Positions 25,801 through 37,627 of a stretch of DNA of 64,000 bases are shown here, piece after piece. The notes under the pieces were generated by a model. It was not told the DNA's origin and made no database searches. It saw only the letters and a list, made by a program, of their open reading frames with translations. The stretch comes from Pegea sp. RAD2-039 (Eukaryota; Chordata; Thaliacea; Salpida; Salpidae), in assembly GCA_034620365.1 (NCBI GenBank), contig JAQGEQ010000048.1, positions 310,001 to 374,000 on the forward strand, in the 5' to 3' direction. A program made the position numbers and the translations under genes. Numbering within the stretch: position 1 is the first letter of the stretch; each line of letters begins with the position of its first letter.

Positions 25801-28800
25801 AATTGGAACCAGTGGCCACTTTGAAGCCATTCATGATGAGGAAGACAACTCGACGTCATGAGCTCGGATTGAAGCGCGATGAGATGAAAGATCTTCAGAG
25901 CAACTTGCTGAAAGCGTTTAATTACCAACGAAGTAACCCTTCCACGCCCGTCTCTAGACTTGCTGCTTCCCCTTGTAGTCGAATGACGTCATCAGCTGCT
26001 TCGCGACTCATCTCGTCAAAACAGAAGATGGAAAATGGGGAGCGTGTGGTTGGTTGCGAGGTCTGTCGGTTGAAGGAGACCATGAAGCGATCCCCTATTG
26101 GTTGCAAACTTCGAAGTAGTCCTCATACTTGCTCAGATAAAACTTCGAATGAAAAGAAGTTGATGACGTCATCAAAGCGATGTGCTGTGAAAGATGAAGA
26201 TGATGAGAGTGGATCTTATCTTTTCACAATTCTTCTGCTCTTTTTGTGTATTGCAATCATCATCTTCATTTGCTTCTACATATCGAAGTGTTCTTGGTGC
26301 AAAGTAATCAACATCAGCATATTTGTGGGTCTTCTTTGTCGGATCTACTATCACTATCAATCATTTGAAGACCCTCACCTCTCTCTCATGTCCAATCTCA
26401 CCAACTTGCTTCACTTACTCACTTCTAAATCGAAGCCAGTAGCTCGAATCAACTGGCGTTCAGCTGCAACTTCACTTCGATTGAAGTGTAGCAAGAAACG
26501 CATGTACCATCTGCTACACGAATGTCATCAAGACTTCTATTTAGTAACTAATAGATGCAAGCCTCGACTTGAGAGAGCTTCAACTTTTTTACTACAAACA
26601 ACTCGACGAGTTTCGCCCGATTACTACATTCTGCTGCTAATTAGTTTGTTTCTAACAATCATTTATCTTTCTTGGTCTAATCTCTTTTACATATCTCTTT
26701 TATTTTTCACCATTTTAAGTCTTCCCAGCTTTTCATCATGGTAACCACTTAGTGCCTTCATAATTTGATGCTTACAGCCAATTCTAGCCTCATTTTGGCG
26801 ATCATTACTTCACTAAAACCATGATAGCCACCAACCAGCAAAGCTGTCTTCTTTATCGTGTTTTCACAAAGCCTTCCATAATCTCATTTCTATCAAAGAC
26901 TGTGAAGAGACGAGACCCCTTTTCATCGTGCCTTTCATGATGTCTTTAGCAGTTTCTAATGATAAATGTTTTTATTAGCCAATTTTTATGTGTCTTCCAA
27001 AGGTTGATTCCTACAAAATTTTATTTATTTTCAATGCACTAGGAGAATTCAGATCTGACGATGTCGCCTATTTATCTTTTAACATCAGATTGAATTTATT
27101 GTATCTACAATTTTGCATGCTTTGCATCGAGCTCATTTCTTTTTTGACGAACCAAATTAATTGAATTGTGTTTTTTATTGTCAGTAGTCACAATGCTTAG
27201 AGCGGTAAAAATATTTCTTCTCATTTTCTTCACACAGAATAGATTGTTTTGTGTTTTTTGTGTTGTCAATTTAACAATTTGTATAAATGTCCAAATAACA
27301 AACCGACATTTCGACTAACTCACTTGTGTTTGAATTTGATAATATTTAGCAGCAACTTTTGTGTATGTGTTTGTCAACTTCTTTTCATGCTGCTTTTTTA
27401 CTAAATATTTTTCGTATTTTTGCTGCTTGCAAATATTTCCAAACTTATTTACTTGTTCTCAAAATTCAGTGAAATTCTGCCGCTTCATTATCAACCTTTG
27501 CTGTTTGTGAATGATTGAAAGGGTTAGCACTCTCATTAAACACAATAAGGAGGAATTAGTAGGCTAAAAAATCTCAACAATGTTTTAGTAATGATAGTAC
27601 GACCTCTCCCTCATTCAACACATACACATTTGTTGCTGCCTATGATTTTAAACAGTCGATAAATCGCTAAATTTATTTAATTCATTTCAATATTTAAATA
27701 AACCAATCAGAATCTAAACAACAATTTGTATTTAAATGTATCAGTAGGTAGCGGCAACAGATGTGTTGTGATTGGAGGGGGGTGGGGAGGTTTGCTGATA
27801 TTTTAGTGATTTAGCAGTTTAAAGACAGTTGCTGCTTATCTATTGATGCTGTCTGTAAGCTAGCTTGTGTATATTGTCTTGAGGTAGTTCATGTTTTTTT
27901 CAACTGAATTTAATGGTGTTTAGAGTAAAGAGGCTCAAATAAAGAAGCAATTCCAAGATACAATCAAAATACAAGAGAAGCAATATAAAGCCTGGCGCAA
28001 TCATATTTTGGAGACATGTTCTAAAAAAGACCAGAAAGAGGTGTGTTGTGTTTCTATTTTTTAATTTCTAAATCCGCATTTTTTCTGCCGTTAATTTCTT
28101 ATCTTTGAGGAATTATTATCTGAAGTCTTGCTTGGATTATTTAGCAACCTATTTTTAATCTCATTTTATTCTGTCTAGCTTTTACGGCGAAAAAAAGAAC
28201 AACGAATGCGGGAGGTAGCCTCATTAGCTCAACAATATGAAAATTCGATCACAGATTTGACTCAAAAGCAAACAGTAAGTTTACTGAAGCAAATTCAGAG
28301 TGAAAATAATTGCTGTAGGCTGCTGGTGCCATTTGTATAAAGTGACATTTTGTGCAGATAAAACTATCAGATTCACAAGAAAAGGAACGTCAGAGGTTAA
28401 AACAAACCTTACAGAAAGAAATTGAGCTTCTAACTGCATACCAAAGCAAAGTAAAAATCTTTTCTGAGACACAGCATGAACGTGAACTGAAAGAACTAGA
28501 ACAGAAGGTTTCCATGCGACGCGCTGTACTCGAGCAAAAGGTTTGTGTCAGCCTCTTCTAAAGTTTTCAGTTTGTTTCAAATTTCAAATTTATTATAAGA
28601 TTGAAATAAAGATTATAAGATTGTTGAAGAATTGATGAGTTTAAAACTTATTATTCAAGAAATCTTTCCCAATTAAGTCTCTCTTCCAGCACACTTCTTT
28701 GCTTTTCAACGAATATTTCAATTTATTTTCTATAAAAAAATTCTTTAAAATTCTCCTAGGCTTGTCCGGGCACGTATTCATCCGCGCTTTTTCGCTTACG

Positions 28801-30111
28801 TCATTTGTTTATACTCCGCAGTTTTTACTGCTTAAATTACTTATAGCGCCAAAAATGTAAAAATCCTTTTTCTACCAGCTGATGAAGATGACATTTCATC
28901 ATTACTCTTGTTGTAGATGGAAACAGATACGCAAAAACTAGAAGTAGAACGAAGCAGTCGAATCCGTAATCTTCTAGATGTACAAGGAAGAGATATCGAA
29001 CGTTTCGATGACGATAGTTTGAAGTTGGGTTTCACAACGGTGGTTGTAACCAACTATGGTGACCAGGTTCTCAATTTGACGAAATCAAACCATCAGCAGC
29101 AACTATAATTGATTGCAATTTCAGCAGGTCTATGTCGATACCCAAGCTCATACTCAACATCTTCGACAACGTCAACATCCAGATGAAGGATATTCAACTG
29201 GCAAATCATCTAACATCCACGTGTCTGCTTCAACATCCGCTCTTCAAAGTGGACCTGCCACCGATTCATCGCGTTCAAATATACCTCGAAGTAGTAGCGG
29301 TAGTAGCGTAAGGGTCGCGAATGATGCTCAATACCAACATCAAGACTCCAACCCAATTCCATATGCTCACCGTACCAGACCATATTCCGAGCATCATCGC
29401 CAACATCAAACCACAAATCTTCCTTCACATCAACGTCAAGGACCTCCTAATCAAGCTCGGATCAATCGGCAACATGCAGATCGTCAGCAATCCGCTGGAA
29501 GCAACTCTAATCGTAACAACAGTTCCAGTCCAGCTAATCTCACCCAGTTTACTGCACATTATCAACCACATGAAGGTCATCATATGGTCCAGGGATCCGG
29601 AGGTAGTCCAGTCATGTCCCATCGACAAAACGTGCCCTTCGATGAGCAGTCGTCGATGTTACAGCGAGTTTCAACGTCCAATTGGAACTCGGCAGCATCT
29701 CAGCGTCCTAGCATCCAACCGGAAGTGGGATCAAATAATCTGGTGCATCATGGAGGATCAATGTCTTCCTTGTATCAGCCTCCATCAACTACTCCTCATC
29801 ACATTATCCACCAGAGGAGTGGAAAATCTGGTCGAAGTCTCGACGCAGCAGATCCTTCTTCTAATTACATTCCCTCGTGCTCTTCCCGAGATGAACGTGT
29901 GAGTCCCGGAAGACGCTCGCAGCATCTTGAAAAGTCTTCACTTGATGGATTCGAGAAGAAAGGAAGAAACAGTCCACGAATGGGTACTTCAGCTTTTCAA
30001 AATCCCCAAAGATACCGCCAACAACCTCCTCAACCACCTCAACAAGGTCCACCTCCTTCTTCCTCTTCTTCACGCAATCCGGGAACCTCATTTTCATCTT
30101 CTTATCATTAA
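16891..30111 (+). CDS. TAOK: TAO kinase, coiled-coil (soluble) isoform (22 exons, 1285 aa)
   Basis: Exons: 16891-17034, 17337-17408, 17541-17642, 17866-17970, 18411-18562, 18872-19105, 19675-19741, 19923-20057, 20417-20500, 20580-20681, 21096-21245, 21566-21708, 22499-22666, 23317-23542, 24006-24206, 24258-24385, 24707-24818, 27924-28040, 28179-28274, 28358-28540, 28917-29066, 29125-30111. The N-terminal kinase (about 34-290) has GHGSFG (39-44), the VAIKK lysine (K61), HRD (153-155), DFG (173-175) and APE (194-196), and is nearly identical to human TAOK1-3 in [27 protein letters not shown] and [12 protein letters not shown] Ser-rich linker follows, then a long coiled coil (about 497-957) with HFATIR-, YKRMR- and [15 protein letters not shown] stretches. 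The last 328 residues are Gln/His/Ser/Pro-rich and unlike the human tails. Known TAO kinases activate MKK3/6-p38 and Hippo/MST kinases and act on microtubules. The start ATG gives MPSEKN, like human MPSTNR; an upstream in-frame extension has no ATG. Confidence 0.95.
21838..21927 (+). CDS. TAOK: Possible cassette exon of TAOK (30 aa, optional)
   Basis: This 90-nt stretch has a good acceptor (pyrimidine-rich tract ending CCTTCAG) and a donor (GG|GTATTT), is open, and has phase 2 at both ends, exactly matching the flanking exons 21566-21708 and 22499-22666. Inclusion adds about 30 residues (1315 aa total) just before the FATIRSAQ block. Human TAOK1/2/3 have no obvious counterpart and the flanking exons join directly in alignment, so the exon is optional at best. 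No transcript evidence is available. Confidence 0.45.
24707..26744 (+). CDS. TAOK: Alternative terminal exon of TAOK encoding a membrane tail
   Basis: If the donor at 24818/24819 (AAA|GTAAGT) is not used, the frame of exon 24707-24818 stays open for another 641 codons to a TAA at 26744, giving a 1416-aa protein. So long an open frame is most unlikely by chance in this A+T-rich DNA. The added tail (776-1416) is acidic at first, then basic and Pro/Ser-rich ([10 protein letters not shown] near 25548-25580). It then has hydrophobic segments at about 1242-1265 ([20 protein letters not shown]), weaker 1271-1287, 1377-1394 and 1396-1413. From memory, human TAOK2-alpha likewise leaves the common sequence right after RQQPKSLK and has a multi-pass hydrophobic tail, whereas here divergence follows RQQPKNLK. 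Vertebrate TAOK2-alpha is reported on the ER and as an ER-microtubule tether; the same role here is inference. The tail sequence itself is not recognisably conserved. Confidence 0.85.
27697..27702 (+). terminator. Candidate poly(A) signal for the TAOK membrane isoform
   Basis: AATAAA lies about 950 nt after the stop at 26744 and about 220 nt before the next coiled-coil exon (27924), so it could end the long-isoform transcript inside what is otherwise an intron. Other signals nearer the stop may exist. Confidence 0.35.
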
Positions 30112-33100
30112 ACCCGGATGTGGCAATCACTTGTATCCGTGCAGTCTTTTTGTATCCGCTTCTGTATCGTTACTCCACAAAAATCCTTTTTCTACTTTCA
30201 AAGCCGTCATATAAGGCTTCGTTTTCCACTAGATGTTGTCATAACCACCAACTGGTCGTCACCATTCTTATTTTCCAACCAAGTGACCCTTTTAATGGTG
30301 TTTACTACCAAAGCTTTAACAGAAGTCACATCGTCCAGTTGAAAGTATCGACGACTTTTCACTGACGTGTAGTACTACCGACTACTGCACTTATATTGTA
30401 GTCTTTTCATCTTACTAATGTATTAAATACTTGTTTAGAATAACATCAAACACCTTTCAAACTGTTAGAAGTAATTTACATTTTCCTTTTAGTGAAATAT
30501 ATTTTTGAGAATTAATTGTTTGTGAATCACAACAAAATGGAAAATTAACATTTTGGCACTTACAGTTTTTACTAACATCATTTGCAGTTAATTTACATAA
30601 TTAAGAAACTTTGCATCTCAGTGTGATCCTCAACGGACATCTTGAATATCCTGACTAATAACTTGATACATCTTCCATTTCATCTGTTCATTTCATCATC
30701 AACTTCTAAACCATCGTCAATATCTAACACTAGCTTATCACCTCTCTAACCAACATGGTTTCAACTCTTTGCAAAAATTGCTTTTTTAGTAGCTCTTTCA
30801 TCTTTAAGACTTTCTCTGCATGTTTTATGTCTCTTCTCGAAATCTTTCCTTTGTCAAAACTTATTTCCCGACTCCAGCAACTTTCAGTTGTTGCTGTTAC
30901 TGCTGCAATAGAAGTAAAGTTCTGATTGTTACAAATGTAAATACAACCCGATGGTTGAACTTAATTCTAGCTGTTGGCTCACTTATAACAGATAGAATGT
31001 TCTTGATCGCCGATTGGCTGATCTGTTTTTCATGTACGTTAATTTTTCTCATTTTTATCTGTACGTCTGTATTTGTGCTTGATGACAGCGTTTTTTTTGT
31101 TATCCGCATAAAAGTCAAGTTAGTTTTGTTACAGTAAAACAAAACTTCCAAATTTGTATTTTTCTATTCTTCTAGGAATTTGAGAAAAGGTTTTAACATG
31201 AGAAAAAGTGATGTAAATTTTTAAAGATATAAATCGTGGCAATGTGAAGAACATGACTGATTAAAGAGCTGACCACAGACCATGTAGTAATAATATCTTG
31301 TAGTGATCAGTAAATCTCATCAAGTCGTTAGAACTTGTAAAACTGAAAATTACTTTATTTGTAACCAAATGCATTTCAGTAAATATTTGCGGCTGATTTA
31401 CAAGTTCAGATAAAACTAATAAATGAGATTAATACTAAGCTCTTTACCAGCAAGACTTTGCTTGGTAATTAAGGATGTTGTATGCTAGCAAAAAGGCTCA
31501 CAAACCTCGAACTAGATGTCAGTTCGTAAAAGCAGAGATATTCAATTTGGGAATGAAGTGCCTTAAATGTTTTAGCTTCTAATTGAAAATTGTGAATTCT
31601 AGTTAAAAAATACTCTTTAGGAATTTGTTTCTATTCTTAAAAAAATATTTTATAAAGTATTGAATATTTACTTAAGAAGACAAAATGTTTGTTCAGAAGA
31701 TGAAAGTACTTTGTGTTTGCAATGTGGTAAAAGTATCTTCTTCTTTTTAAACCGTTTTTATTCAAATAAATATAATCAAAACGATATAAGCTCAAATTAA
31801 AGCCACAGAAGTTTCACTAAGTTATTGTGTGTCAGAAAAACGATATAAGCTCAAATTAAAGCCACAGAAGTTTCAAAAAGTTATTGTGTGTCAGAAATTT
31901 ATATATTTTTCAATTTTCAGACTTAATTTAATTTTAAGTTAATTTAATAAATTTAACTAATCTAATTTTAAACTATGAAAACCATTTAATGATAAGTTGA
32001 AATATTAATAGTATTCCAGTTTGGTACTGAAAATGTTTAAAAAAGAAAGCTTATAAAAACTGCATTAAAAAAACTAAAAAACTTCTTGTTAAAATTGGTA
32101 TGATTCATATTTTCATTTTGACTGTTCCTATTGCATTTAATTAGAGGGCTAGTTATGATAAATCTTTCAACTTTGAGCAAACAATTTTTGAAAATTGTGA
32201 AATCATGATGTAAATAAACGACACAATTACCTGTAATAAGTAAAAATGAGTTTGCTGCAATACAGTTTATACCAGTAAAAATATTAGACTTCAAAATTGA
32301 CAAAAGAAGTTTATTTTTCGAAAAATAAAAAACAATTATGTCACAGAGGTCAATAGCATTTAGGAATATATTTTTCTGTACTACAAACTAGAAAGTTCTG
32401 TATAATAAGATTTACATAATCTGTTATGAACCAGGTTTTTAGAGACTATTAGATTTATTTAGAGCAATAATAATAAATTTATTACTAAATAATCTATTAA
32501 GATTAGAGTAGAAGAATTTGTAAGACTCAAATAACATTTTATCACGTGACTTTCTCTTAGTTTGATATTAGTAGTTTTAAAATAAGAATATGAAATGAAA
32601 CGTTTGAATGATCTAACAACTGCAGTTGAATCCTTAAGCCCCCCTGAATCCATGCTAATTTGATATTTAGAAGTTCAAATTCCACTGTTAATTCGAATTT
32701 AGAAACTAAACTCTATCAGAGCATACTGACCAGTTTTATTCTTAACTGTAAAGATACAAACATATTGACGTGAAAAAGGCGACTATAAAACTGGTAATTC
32801 TGTTTGGCAGCATATATTTACAGGAACCAAAAACCAATTTTAAACTTTTAACTTACGTTAATATCGATATAATTAATTATAAAATCAAATTTTCAGCTTT
32901 TTACTAATAACTTTGATGAACTATAAACATTTTGAGGTCAGTAAGACGACTGATTGTTTCTTGAAAAATCAATTGTTTGTATATTTAAGTGAGTCTGGCT
33001 GAATAAAATAAAACTAATTGTTCATTTTCGACTTTGGTTATCAAATAACCGGATGTAAAAGATAGATGCAGCAATAAGCTTCATATTTTATGGAAAAGCT

Positions 33101-33428
33101 AAAATAAGAATCTAACTTTTTTAAGTATTTGTTCCAATGAATAAGCTAAATCATTTTTTGCAGCAATTAATAAAGATGAAATTGCTTTCAAATAAATATA
33201 TCTAAGACCGACTAATTATATTAAGTTGCATACTAGTTATTTTTATAAGTTCGATTATAAAAATTTCTAACAGACATGAGCTTTTCATTAATCTATAGCT
33301 TAACTGGAATAAATCAATCTTCAAGATATAAACAAATTATTTTTCAGTCGAAGTATTTTGTGATCAGTTTATAAGTTGAAAAAAGGTATAAATATTTGAT
33401 GAAATCGTTTTCAACTTTTTTAGCATCT
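30112..33428. other. 3' UTR of TAOK and intergenic region
   Basis: About 3.3 kb between the convergent ends of TAOK (plus) and RP9 (minus). A possible poly(A) signal ATTAAA is at 30422-30427. The hydrophobic 105-codon frame at 30820-31137 resembles no protein I know and looks like chance in T-rich DNA. A 59-bp tandem duplication lies at 31778-31896. Nothing else is recognised. Confidence 0.45.
31778..31896. repeat. Tandem duplication, 59-bp unit, two copies
   Basis: The block starting ACGATATAAGCTCAAATTAA at 31781 recurs at 31840 and runs to GTTATTGTGTGTCAGAAA in both copies. The copies differ mainly by CACTAA versus CAAAAA. Such near-identity suggests a recent duplication. Confidence 0.9.
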
Positions 33429-34186
33429 TTATTTTTTATGTTTTTTCTTTTTAGGTGGACTCTCTGAACATCTTTTTCTTTTGTGATGCTTGGATTTTTT
33501 GGTTTTTACTTTCTTTTCAACCCATTTTTGATCTTCTTTTTTACGCTTCTTCTTTTTCTTCTTCTTTTTTTCATCTTCACTATCATCATCAGTAGTCGAA
33601 GCATTAACAAGGTCTTGCAAAAATTTCAATTTTTTTTCTTTTTCTTCATTTTTTTTGCTATTTAATAATGAATACATTGGGTCTTCAAACATCTAAATAA
33701 AAATTAAATAAGAAGAAGATTGTTGATAAATCAATTGAGACCTCTCTAAATTTTTCTGATTCAACATTTCCTGATATAAACATAGGACATTCACGGTCGC
33801 CTGTCCTATGTCCATAATTTTTACATCTCCAGCCTAAACAAGAAATAGAAAGTCTTTAAAAATCTTGTCAAATTTTCACTCAAAACTTTTGATTTAAAAT
33901 TTGAGAAATTATATATCTTTGATCTTACACTGCATCACTTTTACTTCTTTTCCAAGTGGCATCCAAAGACCTTTTTTGGGAGCAGTTGCTAGAAATTCTC
34001 TAGCTGCTCGATTACCTTCTGTTTCAGGAATGCAATCTTCAGGTCTTTCTTCTTCTTCTTTTATATAACCAGGTGGAGCTTTTTCATAACTGAAAATTGG
34101 AAATAAATCATTGATAACTACTGATTTATTCGAGATACTTACAAAGTTTCGATGTGTTTAATCCGTTCAATTAATTTTTTATCCAT
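33429..34186 (-). CDS. RP9: RP9 (PAP-1) homolog, splicing-associated (4 exons, 186 aa)
   Basis: Minus-strand exons: 34186-34143, 34089-33929, 33833-33742, 33692-33429 (561 nt). The protein matches human RP9 across its conserved core: PEDCIP, AREFLATAPKKGLWMPLG, KEVKVMQCWRCKNYGHRTGD and FEDPMYSLL. The CWRC...H...C cluster (CX2CX4HX6C) is a zinc-knuckle-like motif, one Cys codon of which is split by an intron. The C-terminus is a long Lys/Glu-rich tail with a run of eight Lys, as in human RP9. Human RP9 is a PIM1-binding protein linked to pre-mRNA splicing, with mutations reported in dominant retinitis pigmentosa; the role here is inferred. Two introns are 53 nt or close to it. An AATAAA hexamer (33433-33428) overlaps the stop codon. 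It lies on the same strand as DPY19L, 3.4 kb downstream of it. Confidence 0.93.
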
Positions 34187-35435
34187 TTTGTCAAATTTAA
34201 ATACTAAAAAGTGATAAAAAAACTTTTTTATACAAAACTCCCAAAAAATTAATGAAACTTTATTTCCAAATAGATATATAAATCCTAAAATAAACATTTA
34301 TTTTAAGTTACAAATAATTTTGCTAAATTAAATAGTTATAAACTATATTATTTTTAACTTTATTATTATATCAACAAATTTATAAATTTAATAAAAAAGT
34401 ATAAAATAAAACTTCAACATAATTCACTTTCTTACATGATAAATAAAAATTTTTAAACAATAAAAATATAATTTATCAAAATTATTAAAATACTAAAGCC
34501 AAGAACAAAAGTTAACAATATATAGCAAACTAAGTTTGATAAGAAGTAAACTAAAAACTTTCATTATAATAATCATCTTTCAGAATGTGTCTTAGAAAAA
34601 CATGATAAGTTTTTATGAGTTTTTAAAATGATTATAAAATTTACTAAACATTTTAAAAACTATTTCATGAAAAATGCTACAAAGCCTAATAAAGAAGAAA
34701 ATTAAATTAAAGTCAATTAAAATGTTTTATTTTTAACTTTCTTGTGTTGATCAAGTTGACTAGTAAAGTTGACCGGACACATATTATCTCAACTAAATGT
34801 AAATATAATAAAACAAAATGTAGCTATAAAGTAAATATTTCTGATTTTCTTAGTTTATAAATTTAATTTTCTTAAATAAAAAAAATCATTTCCATAAATA
34901 TTTATGTACATTTAGAAATAAAGAAAAAAATAAAAATTCCTTATTTTAGTATGAAAATTTTGGTTGATAGAAAGAATAATCTAAATAAATCTTTAAAGAG
35001 AGGAAGACAATTATAAATAAATTGTGGCTTTGTAATCTAAATTGTAAATCAATTTAAATAAAAGTCTTAAATAAATAAAAACTAATACATGAATAAAGAT
35101 ATTGTGGATAAAAGTTGAATAGAAATTAAAGCAGTTTTTCATCAAATAACAATCAGCAAAATAAGATTTTGTAAAATGACTTAAAATGGTATTCACTGAA
35201 TGAAAACATATTTTTGAAGATAGTATTTTTGACAAAATGGCTTTTCAAAGTTTTGCGTTAGTAATAAGCATTTTATAATTAAATGATCAAAAAAAAATAT
35301 GGATACCATATAATGCTATGCTTTCTGATGAGCTTCTTAAAAATAAATTACAAGAACTGTACTAATATATTAAATTTAGATAAAGCTTTACAAGCTGCTA
35401 TAAGGTACATGAAGACAAAATGTTTTTAGACTGTC
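34187..35435. other. Intergenic, no gene seen
   Basis: A+T-rich sequence upstream of RP9, expected to hold its promoter. The 74-codon minus-strand frame at 35011-35235 resembles no known protein. Confidence 0.4.
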
Positions 35436-36136
35436 ATTTATTAATTTATTACAATAAATGCGAAAGGGGTGCCTAAACAGAGCACCTCCCGCTAACACAC
35501 ATTCTCACAAATAACATCTAGTAAGTTAGAAATATAGAAAGAAAAAGATGTAACACATGGCATTTCGGTAGTCCTCAAAGCATATAACAGTGAACAATTA
35601 CATAGAATTATAATAATATCAAAAAAGGAGAAAAAGTTCACAGTTTAGAAATGGCAGTGTTGGCAATATTATAACAGTTCAACTTCTGCTTGAACAACAC
35701 GAGTGATTCTGATATGACAATGTCTGATGGTAGCTGGTTCCAAGTACTAGTTGTGCAGTATGAGAAAAAATTTGCTCTGATTAACGTACCAGGTAATATG
35801 GGCTTATTAAGATGTAATGTGTGTTGTCTGAGTTGATATAAATTGAGGGAAGGACTAATGGAAAAAAAATCATCAAACTGAAGGTCAATTAAATTGTGGA
35901 TAACTTTAAAAATAAGAATTAAGTAGTATTTAACTTGCTGAATTTCCAAAGTATCTAAGATGAAGAAGCTGAGACGATGTTTATAATTATCGTATTTAAT
36001 ATTACGTTTCCTGCATACCAATCTTGTAAATGTTACCTGAACAGATTCGATTTTTTTGTTATCACCAACCTGATTTGGCATCCATGCACTAAAATTGTAT
36101 TCAAGAATTAAACGTACGTACAATCATATAAAGCCA
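35436..36136 (-). mobile_element. 5'-truncated CR1/Jockey-like LINE, reverse transcriptase end
   Basis: A minus-strand frame (36123-35638, 161 codons, no internal stop) encodes the C-terminal end of a non-LTR reverse transcriptase: RLILEYNFSAWMP, then IESVQVTFTRLVCRKR and a final STWNQLPSDIVISESL...FKQKL block. These resemble the RPILEY...VQ..FTR...WN.LP..V.....FK layout of CR1/L2/Jockey-type ORF2 ends. After the stop is a 3' region of about 200 nt, shared with 43508-43830, ending in an AATAAA-type tail. The catalytic part of the enzyme is absent, so the copy is dead on its own. The 5' boundary near 36136 is approximate. Confidence 0.85.
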
Positions 36137-37627
36137 ACTTTCTTTTCTTAAAATTAGGGTCTAATTATCAAATTTTATAGACTGAAATAATCTTAAAAGA
36201 CTAAATTTTACACTTAGCTTTAATTAAATATTATTTAGGCATACATGAAATAATTTTTAATTAGATAAAAAAATTAAATATAAACACTGCATATACAAAT
36301 TTACTCACAAAACATATATTCAATCGCTAAGGAAAATATCTGATTCAAAAAGATATCATTAAAACACATGGTATGCATTTTATATAATAAATTAGTTCGA
36401 TAAATATGTTCATTAACCAAATTTTGGGTTTGATCTTAAAGTCTGTATCTTACTGGAAATTCAAATCGTTTTACAGTAAAATTCCCCTTTTTAATACTTT
36501 TAGTTTAACTGGACAGAAATGATTATTTAAAAAATATTTTATGATTTCCCCCAACAACTTTTACCCCTACAATGATTTATAAATCGATTTTGTCAAATTT
36601 AAGGTTGCAAGAGAGCCTAGGAAGAGCTTCACTAAATATATACTCCAATTTTCTCACCAATCATCTATTACTTGCTTAACTATTGTCATATGAGATAGTT
36701 ATATAATAAGTGACTTGATTTTTTTCTGAAATCTTCTAAGATAAATTAACAATTTAGAACTATTTAAATAATCCTTATAAATCAGTTTTTTATAGTTTCA
36801 AGTAATACAAAAAATGTTAACAACTATACTGATGAGGTTTACAAAATATGTACAATTATAAATTAATCGATTTTTTTCTTCCTAACTTTGTATGGAAGTC
36901 TTTTATCATGGTCAAATATACTGTACAGAATATTTATCAAATCGAAAAAACCCCACTTTTACTTTGAGCGTTCTTATTATTATATAAATGATATCTAAAA
37001 ATATTCAGTCTATTCCTAAATCAAAATAGCCAAAACAGTCTCTAATATAATAACTCATTTACTACTATTGACTGAATGTGTGAGTCTATTAATCATGTTA
37101 ATAACGCATAAATATTTCAATAAATGAGAATGTAAACACTGCTATCAATAAACATGCAGAAAATGTTAATCTCTATTTTTTAAGACTTATGACTTAGATG
37201 TAGGCAAATAAAAGTCTGGTTGTCAGCACACCACTATTAGTAATTCGCAATAACACCATTTTTTATAATCGATTTTTTCATATGATGACACAAGGTGTAC
37301 TTATGTAAGATGTTGACGTTGTGTAGTACTAAGTAATAAAAGCTTCAAGAAACTAGTACAAATTTAGGAAATAATATAAAAATGATAATCCTATATGATA
37401 AATTGTGTAATATTTCAGGCAAAAAAATAAAATCATGCAGAAGAAAATAAAGTTGTACTTTTAAATACACCCAAATTCACTAAACATATAAAATAATGAA
37501 AGAATTAGACTATCAGGAGAAGATTGATTCGGAATTTTGAAAAAATAATTGGAAACACCATTAAATGAAATATAAGCTAATGGTTATTTTACAATCGCGA
37601 ATGGCCTTATAAGGACAACAATATTAT
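36137..37627. other. Intergenic, no gene seen
   Basis: A+T-rich spacer between the LINE fragment and the end of DPY19L. Nothing recognisable on either strand. Confidence 0.4.

Noticed and set aside
29210..30214. Several overlapping frames (both strands) in the last TAOK exon
   Set aside because: All are shadows of the 329-codon exon 29125-30111, which joins in frame to the coiled coil.
30820..31137. 105-codon hydrophobic frame downstream of TAOK
   Set aside because: T-rich DNA gives hydrophobic codons by chance. There is no homology or splice context, and a similarly long frame overlaps it on the other strand.
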